This document shows positions 59,638 to 64,000 of a DNA stretch of 64,000 nucleotides, piece after piece. The notes beneath the pieces were generated by a model. The model made no database searches. It saw nothing but the letters and a program-made list of their open reading frames with translations, and had not been told where the DNA came from. The stretch lies in NCBI RefSeq assembly GCF_014205275.1, contig NZ_JACHND010000001.1, forward strand, positions 5,146,001 through 5,210,000. Reading direction: 5' to 3'. The translations under genes and the position numbers were made by a program. The first letter of the stretch is position 1; each line of letters opens with the position of its first letter. Origin of the DNA: Sphaerisporangium siamense. GTDB lineage: Bacteria; Actinomycetota; Actinomycetes; Streptosporangiales; Streptosporangiaceae.

Positions 59638-60237
59638 ATGTTGAAGCTCCTGCGCCCCGCCGTCACCCGTGTCCTGACCCCTCTCGGCCAGGCGCTGGCC
59701 CGCCGGGGCGTCAGTCCCAATGTCGTCACGCTCATCGGCACGCTCGGCGTGGCCGGGGGAGCCCTCTGGTTCTACCCGCGCGGCCAGTTGTTCCTCGGCA
59801 CGGTGGTCATCACCGTCTTCGTGCTGGCCGACATGCTCGACGGCGTCCTCGCCCGCATGCTCGGCACCGGCAGCCGCTGGGGTGCCTTCCTGGACTCCAC
59901 CCTCGACCGCGTCGGCGACGCGGCGATCTTCTCGGGCCTGATCCTGTGGTTCATGGCGACGGGCCAGCGGGTTCTGGCGTGCGTCGCCCTGTTCTGCCTG
60001 GTGGCGGGGGCGGTGGTGTCGTACGCCAAGGCGCGGGCCGAGGGGCTCGGGCTGACGTGCGACGTCGGCTTCGCCGAGCGGTCCGAGCGCCTGGTCACGG
60101 TCCTGGTGGCCGCCGGCCTGTCGGGGCTCGGCGTGCCGTACATCCTCGCCGTGGGGCTGTGGCTGCTCGCGGCGGCGAGCGCTTTCACCGTGGGGCAGCG
60201 TATTCTCCACGTCTACCGTCAGACAGTGCCAACATGA
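59638..60237 (+). CDS. pgsA: Phosphatidylinositol phosphate synthase (CDP-alcohol phosphatidyltransferase)
   Basis: A 199-residue membrane enzyme with about six helices. The family motif D-x2-DG-x2-AR-x8-G-x3-D-x3-D is complete in DMLDGVLARMLGTGSRWG...LDSTLD near residues 63-88. In actinobacteria the member directly before patA and pimA makes phosphatidylinositol phosphate from CDP-diacylglycerol and inositol phosphate, the base of PIM lipids. ATG 59638 is the most probable start. It lies 22 bases ahead of the acyltransferase gene. Confidence 0.93.
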   Translation: MLKLLRPAVTRVLTPLGQALARRGVSPNVVTLIGTLGVAGGALWFYPRGQLFLGTVVITVFVLADMLDGVLARMLGTGSRWGAFLDSTLDRVGDAAIFSGLILWFMATGQRVLACVALFCLVAGAVVSYAKARAEGLGLTCDVGFAERSERLVTVLVAAGLSGLGVPYILAVGLWLLAAASAFTVGQRILHVYRQTVPT

Positions 60238-60259
60238 ACTTAAAGAGTTCCTCTCGCAC

Positions 60260-61201
60260 GTGTCCGGCGTCTCACGACTTCTGGGGGTGAACCTCGCATT
60301 GGGGGATCGGCTCGTCGTCTGGGCCTTCCACCTCGGCTGGGTCCTCGTGCCCAGGGTGCCCGAGCGGATGGCCGCGTGGGTGTTCCGCCTCATCGCCGAC
60401 GCGATGTGGCGGCGCCGTGGTAAGTCGGTGCGCCGCCTGGAGTCCAACCTCGCCCGGGTGACGGGCAAGGACCCCGCCGACCCGTCGATCCGCGACCTCA
60501 GCAAGGCGGGCCTGCGCTCCTACTTCCGCTACTGGCTGGAGGCGCTGCGCCTGCCCGTGATCGGCAAGGACCGCGTCCTGGCCGGCGTGCGCGCCGAGGG
60601 CAAGGAGAAGATCTTCTCGACCGTGGACGGCGGCCGGGGCATCGTGCTGGCCCTGCCCCACATGGGCAACTGGGACCTGGCCGGCGCCTGGCTGATCCAC
60701 AACGGGTACCCGTTCACGACGGTCATGGAGCGGCTCAAGCCCGAGTCCCTGTACGAGCGTTTCGTCGCCTTCCGCGAGAGCCTCGGCATGGAGGTGCTCC
60801 CGCTCACGGCCAAGGGCGGCGGCACCGCCCACGCCTTCGGCACGCTGGCCAGGCGCCTGCGCGAGGGACGCGCGATCTGCCTGCCCGCCGAGCGTGACCT
60901 CACCGAGAGGGGCGTCGAGGTCGACTTCTTCGACGGCAGGACGCGCATGGTCGCGGGCCCGGCCATGCTGGCCCTGCAGACCGGCGCGCCGCTGCACCCG
61001 GCGACGCTGTGGTTCGACGGCGACGGCTGGGGCGTCCGCATCTACGACGAGGTCCCCGTCCCCGCGGAGGGCACCCGCCAGGAGAAGATCACCGCCATGA
61101 CGCAGGGCATGGCGCGCGCGTTCGAGGAAGGCATCTCCGAGCACCCCGAGGACTGGCACATGCTGCAGCGAATCTGGCTCGACGACCTAGAGCCCCGGTG
61201 A
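60260..61201 (+). CDS. patA: Phosphatidylinositol mannoside acyltransferase
   Basis: A 313-residue LpxL/HtrB-type acyltransferase from GTG 60260. The catalytic H-x4-D is His134-x4-Asp139 in LPHMGNWDLAG. RLREGRAICLPAERDLTERGVEVDFFDG and GAPLHPATLWF complete the family pattern. It attaches an acyl chain to the mannose of PIM1 at the inner membrane face. It is in the same operon as pgsA and pimA (gaps of 22 and 7 bases). Confidence 0.92.
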   Translation: MSGVSRLLGVNLALGDRLVVWAFHLGWVLVPRVPERMAAWVFRLIADAMWRRRGKSVRRLESNLARVTGKDPADPSIRDLSKAGLRSYFRYWLEALRLPVIGKDRVLAGVRAEGKEKIFSTVDGGRGIVLALPHMGNWDLAGAWLIHNGYPFTTVMERLKPESLYERFVAFRESLGMEVLPLTAKGGGTAHAFGTLARRLREGRAICLPAERDLTERGVEVDFFDGRTRMVAGPAMLALQTGAPLHPATLWFDGDGWGVRIYDEVPVPAEGTRQEKITAMTQGMARAFEEGISEHPEDWHMLQRIWLDDLEPR

Positions 61202-61208
61202 ACGCGCC

Positions 61209-62423
61209 ATGAGGGTAGGCATGGTCTGCCCCTACACCTGGGAGGTCCCCGGCGGCGTCATGGCGCACGTCCGCGACCTGTCCGAGGCGCTCATCGCCGA
61301 CGGCCACCACGTCTCGGTGGTCGCCCCCGCCGCCGACGACGCGCCCCTGCCGTACTACGTGACCTCGGCCGGGCGTGCCGTCCCCGTGCCCTACAACGGC
61401 TCGGTGGCGCGCCTGGCGTTCGGCTTCCTGTCGGCCGGGCGCGTGCGCAAGTGGCTGCGCGAGGGCCGCTTCGACGTCCTGCACGTGCACGAGCCGGCCG
61501 TCCCCTCGGTGGGCCTTCTGGCCTGCTGGGCGGCCCGCGGCCCGATCGTGGCCACCTTCCACGCCTCCTACCAGCGCTCGCGCGCGGTCTCTGTGACCGC
61601 GCCCGTGCTGCACACCGCGCTGGAGAAGATCACCGGCAGGATCGCCGTCTCCGACGCCGCCCGCAAGACGCTGGTCGAGCACCTCGGGGGCGACGCCGTG
61701 CTCATCCCCAACGGCGTGACGGTCTCCCGGTACGCCGAGGCCGAGCCGCTGCCCGGCTGGGGCCCCGACGGCGGGGTCATCGGCTTCCTCGGCCGGATGG
61801 ACGAGCCGCGCAAGGGCCTGCCGATCCTCCTGGAGGCCTTCACGCTGCTCGCCCCGGAGCGTCCCGGCCTGAGGCTGCTGGTGGCCGGGCCGGGCGACGC
61901 CGCCGACGCGCTCGGCAGGCTTCCCGCCGCGCTGCGCGACCGGGTCGGCGTGCTCGGCATGGTGAGCGAAGAGGACAAGACGCGCGCCTACCACTCCGTC
62001 GACGTCTTCTGCGCCCCGAACACCCACGGCGAGAGCTTCGGCATCGTCCTGGCCGAGGCCATGGCGGCCGGTGCGACCGTCCTGGCCAGCGACATCCCCG
62101 CCTTCCGCCGCGTGCTCGGCGAGGGCCAGGCCGGCGCGCTGTTCACCACGGGCGACGCCGCGTCGCTCGCCCGGGAGGCCGCGGCCCTGCTGGACGACCC
62201 CGAGCGCCGCGCCAAGCTGGCGGACGAGGCGCGGGTGGCCGTCCGCAGGTACGACTGGTCCACGGTCGCGCGCGACGTGGTCCGGGTGTACGAGACGGTG
62301 ACGGCCGGCGCGGGCGGGGGAGTCGAGGAGGAGCAGCAGGCCCGGGGCGGCCTGCGGCGCCACGCCCGGCACCCGGCGGGGGCCGGCGAGGGCGCGCGCT
62401 CGGACCGGCGCGAGGCGCCGTGA
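61209..62423 (+). CDS. pimA: Phosphatidylinositol alpha-mannosyltransferase
   Basis: A 404-residue GT4 enzyme that adds the first mannose from GDP-Man to phosphatidylinositol. MRVGMVCPYTWEVPGGVMAHV is the PimA N-terminus with the GGV loop. LHVHEPAVPSVGLLAC, GFLGRMDEPRKGLPILLEA and the nucleotide-binding E-x7-E, ESFGIVLAEAMAAG, are intact. The last 35 residues are low-complexity. It overlaps the next gene by 4 bases. Confidence 0.95.
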   Translation: MRVGMVCPYTWEVPGGVMAHVRDLSEALIADGHHVSVVAPAADDAPLPYYVTSAGRAVPVPYNGSVARLAFGFLSAGRVRKWLREGRFDVLHVHEPAVPSVGLLACWAARGPIVATFHASYQRSRAVSVTAPVLHTALEKITGRIAVSDAARKTLVEHLGGDAVLIPNGVTVSRYAEAEPLPGWGPDGGVIGFLGRMDEPRKGLPILLEAFTLLAPERPGLRLLVAGPGDAADALGRLPAALRDRVGVLGMVSEEDKTRAYHSVDVFCAPNTHGESFGIVLAEAMAAGATVLASDIPAFRRVLGEGQAGALFTTGDAASLAREAAALLDDPERRAKLADEARVAVRRYDWSTVARDVVRVYETVTAGAGGGVEEEQQARGGLRRHARHPAGAGEGARSDRREAP

Positions 62424-62959
62424 TCACCCAGTTCCTGATCCTCGGCGTGCTGCTCGTGCTGGCCGCCGTCTACATCTCCTGGCGGGCCGGGCGGCTGGAC
62501 CGCCTGCACATCCGCCTGGAGACCGCGCGCGAGGCCCTGGACGCCGCGCTCGTGCGCCGCGCCGCCGTGTGCATGGAGCTGGCCGCCTCGCGTGTGCTGG
62601 ACCCCGCGACCAGCCTGGTGCTGGCCGCGGCCACGCACGAGGCCCGCACGGCGGGGCCCGACGAGCGCGAGCACGCCGAGAGCGACCTGTCGCGCACGCT
62701 GCGCGCGGTGATGGACCAGGAGCGGTTCCGCGAGCGGCTGGCCGAGACCCCGGCGGGCGCCGAGCTCATGGAGGAGCTCGACACCGCGGTCACCAAGGTC
62801 ATCTACTCGCGCCGCTTCTACAACAACGCGGTAGGGGTGACCCGGCAGGCGCAGCGCCGCTGGCTGGCGCGCACGCTCCGCCTGGCCGGGCACACCGAGT
62901 ACCCCGCGTTCTTCGAGATCGACGACGCCGAGCCCGAGGCCTTCTCGCAGCAGTCCTGA
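62420..62959 (+). CDS. Small membrane-anchored protein in the PIM operon
   Basis: A 179-residue protein from GTG 62420, overlapping the pimA stop. An N-terminal helix (ITQFLILGVLLVLAAVYISW) anchors a soluble helical domain with LHIRLETAREALDAALVRRAAVCMELA and TKVIYSRRFYNNAVGVTRQAQRRWL. The RRFYN segment recalls LemA-type helical bundles. It is the last gene of the operon and presumably linked to PIM or envelope work, but no activity is known to me. Confidence 0.82.
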   Translation: MITQFLILGVLLVLAAVYISWRAGRLDRLHIRLETAREALDAALVRRAAVCMELAASRVLDPATSLVLAAATHEARTAGPDEREHAESDLSRTLRAVMDQERFRERLAETPAGAELMEELDTAVTKVIYSRRFYNNAVGVTRQAQRRWLARTLRLAGHTEYPAFFEIDDAEPEAFSQQS

Positions 62960-63117
62960 CCGGGACCGGTCCATTTCCGGCCGCTCTTGGGTGTCTCTTG
63001 ACCCTGGTTCCCGACCTCTCCCCATGAATCGGGAAAAGTTCGGCGGACCAGCGGGAAGCCGTTCCGTCCATCGGTAAGCTCATGGCGTTTTCATGAGAAA
63101 TCGGGAGGAGCCGAACT

Positions 63118-64000
63118 GTGCGGGTAAAACGGGTCATCAGTGTCGCGCTGGCGGGTACCGCCGTGCTGACGCCCGCGGCGGCGTGCTCCTCCTCGGGCGG
63201 CGGCGCGTCGCCCGCGGGCGAGGCCACGCAGCCGGTCGCCTCGCCGTCGTCGTCCCCGGCCCCGCCCCCCGAGCACCCCTTCACCGGCCGGCCGGTGGCC
63301 GGACGCAAGCCGGTGCTCGCCGTGAAGATCGAGAACACCGCGGCGGGCAAGCCGCAGCTCGGCCTGCGCAGTGCCGACCTGGTGTTCGTCGAGCAGGTCG
63401 AGGGCGGCCTCACCCGCCTGATGGCGATCTTCTCCTCCAAGCTGCCCGCCAAGATCGGCCCGGTCCGCAGCGCCCGCATCTCCGACCTGCACCTGCTGCC
63501 GATGTTCGGCAAGCCCGCGCTGGCCTACTCCGGCGTGCAGAGCAAGATGATCCCGCTGGTCCAGGCGGCGTCCCTGTTCGACGTCTCCGACAGCGCGCAG
63601 CCGGGCGCGTACTTCCGCCAGCCCGGGCGGGTCGCCCCCTACAACCTGTTCGCCGACACCAAGAAGCTCCTGGCGGGGGCGCCCAAGGCCAGCAGGGCCC
63701 GCGACATCGGCTTCACGTTCGGCGATGCCCCGGACGGCGGCACGCCTAGAAAGACTTTTACCGTAAAATATCCGGCCGCCCGGTTCACCTTCACCTGGTC
63801 GGAGGACGACAAGCGCTGGCTCGTCGCCCAGGACGGGAAGCGGGACATGGCGGCCGAGGGCGGCCAGCTCGGCGCGCCCACCATCGTGGTGCAGTACGCC
63901 AAGACCACCCGCTCGGAGTTCCACGACTTCACCGGCAGCTACACGCCGCTCATCCAGAGCACCGGCACCGGCAGGGCCGTCGTGCTGCGCGACGGCAAGG
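63118..64000 (+). CDS. DUF3048 (YerB-like) lipoprotein, cut by the window end
   Basis: GTG 63118 follows GGGAGGAG. The first 294 codons are present; the gene continues past 64000. The lipobox PAAAC near residue 22 is followed by a Ser/Pro linker. The DUF3048 domain begins about residue 60: HPFTGRPVAGRKPVLAVKIENT, QVEGGLTRLMAIFSSKLPAKIGPVRSARISD. The family has an L,D-transpeptidase-adjacent or wall-linked distribution but no proven activity. An AT-rich codon patch lies at 63745-63771. Confidence 0.9.
   Translation, partial: MRVKRVISVALAGTAVLTPAAACSSSGGGASPAGEATQPVASPSSSPAPPPEHPFTGRPVAGRKPVLAVKIENTAAGKPQLGLRSADLVFVEQVEGGLTRLMAIFSSKLPAKIGPVRSARISDLHLLPMFGKPALAYSGVQSKMIPLVQAASLFDVSDSAQPGAYFRQPGRVAPYNLFADTKKLLAGAPKASRARDIGFTFGDAPDGGTPRKTFTVKYPAARFTFTWSEDDKRWLVAQDGKRDMAAEGGQLGAPTIVVQYAKTTRSEFHDFTGSYTPLIQSTGTGRAVVLRDGK

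Overview
This is very GC-rich DNA with actinobacterial hallmarks: an SsgA/SsgB-family sporulation protein, Lsr2, a phosphatidylinositol mannoside block (phosphatidylinositol-phosphate synthase, PatA, PimA), a DosR/DevR-like regulator with Hsp20 and DUF1876 proteins, and XRE-DUF5753 regulation. The combination suggests a sporulating, morphologically complex actinomycete, probably of the Streptosporangiales type. That assignment is inference from gene content. I see no CRISPR array, insertion sequence, integrase or complete prophage.

Layout. 1-3557: the tail of an unknown gene coupled to a large protein with two P-loop ATPase domains, the most accessory-looking part. 3814-6649: an unknown cytosolic protein, a small secreted repeat protein and two small membrane proteins. 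6654-12220: a cell-wall/amino-sugar locus (RpiR regulator, NagZ, a GHL10 glycosidase, a GlcNAc-type kinase) with a palindrome in the divergent promoter region. 12357-16894: a PAP2-like membrane protein, a cysteine-rich protein and a two-gene module of response-regulator/flavoprotein fusion plus cNMP-domain histidine kinase. 16989-22213: secreted GH20 hexosaminidase, YeiH-type transporter with a coupled 43-residue membrane protein, and a receptor Ser/Thr kinase. 22422-22677: tRNA-Gly, Cys and Val. 22849-30301: ArsR regulator and histidine ammonia-lyase, pabB/pabC-like genes, LVIVD and DUF305 lipoproteins, SsgB-like protein, and a second tRNA-Val.

30484-39716: XRE regulator, SPW membrane protein, topoisomerase IB, holin-X and DUF3618 proteins, an esterase, NAD kinase, Lsr2, a 1 kb gene-free gap, and a zinc alcohol dehydrogenase with a small coupled partner. 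39833-47225: a PQQ-type propeller protein followed by a dormancy/stress island (CBS-BON, universal stress protein, a degenerate DosS-like sensor, DosR-like regulator, Hsp20, DUF1876). 47438-52613: branched-polyamine-synthase homologue, GH25 muramidase, threonyl-tRNA synthetase, HIT hydrolase. 52668-59339: phosphatase-like membrane protein, second GHL10 glycosidase, EF-G paralogue. 59638-62959: PIM/phosphoinositide operon. 63118-end: a DUF3048 lipoprotein cut by the window.

The most unusual feature is structural. At six gene ends (near 13059, 44970, 46125, 47438, 52668 and 55148) the sequence around the stop codon is tandemly repeated into the flank, with units of 15 to 94 bases. Also notable are a DosS-like sensor that has lost its phospho-acceptor histidine and ATPase domain, AT-rich codon islands inside GC-rich genes, a small cluster of DnaA-box-like sequences, and a tiny membrane ORF translationally coupled to the YeiH transporter.
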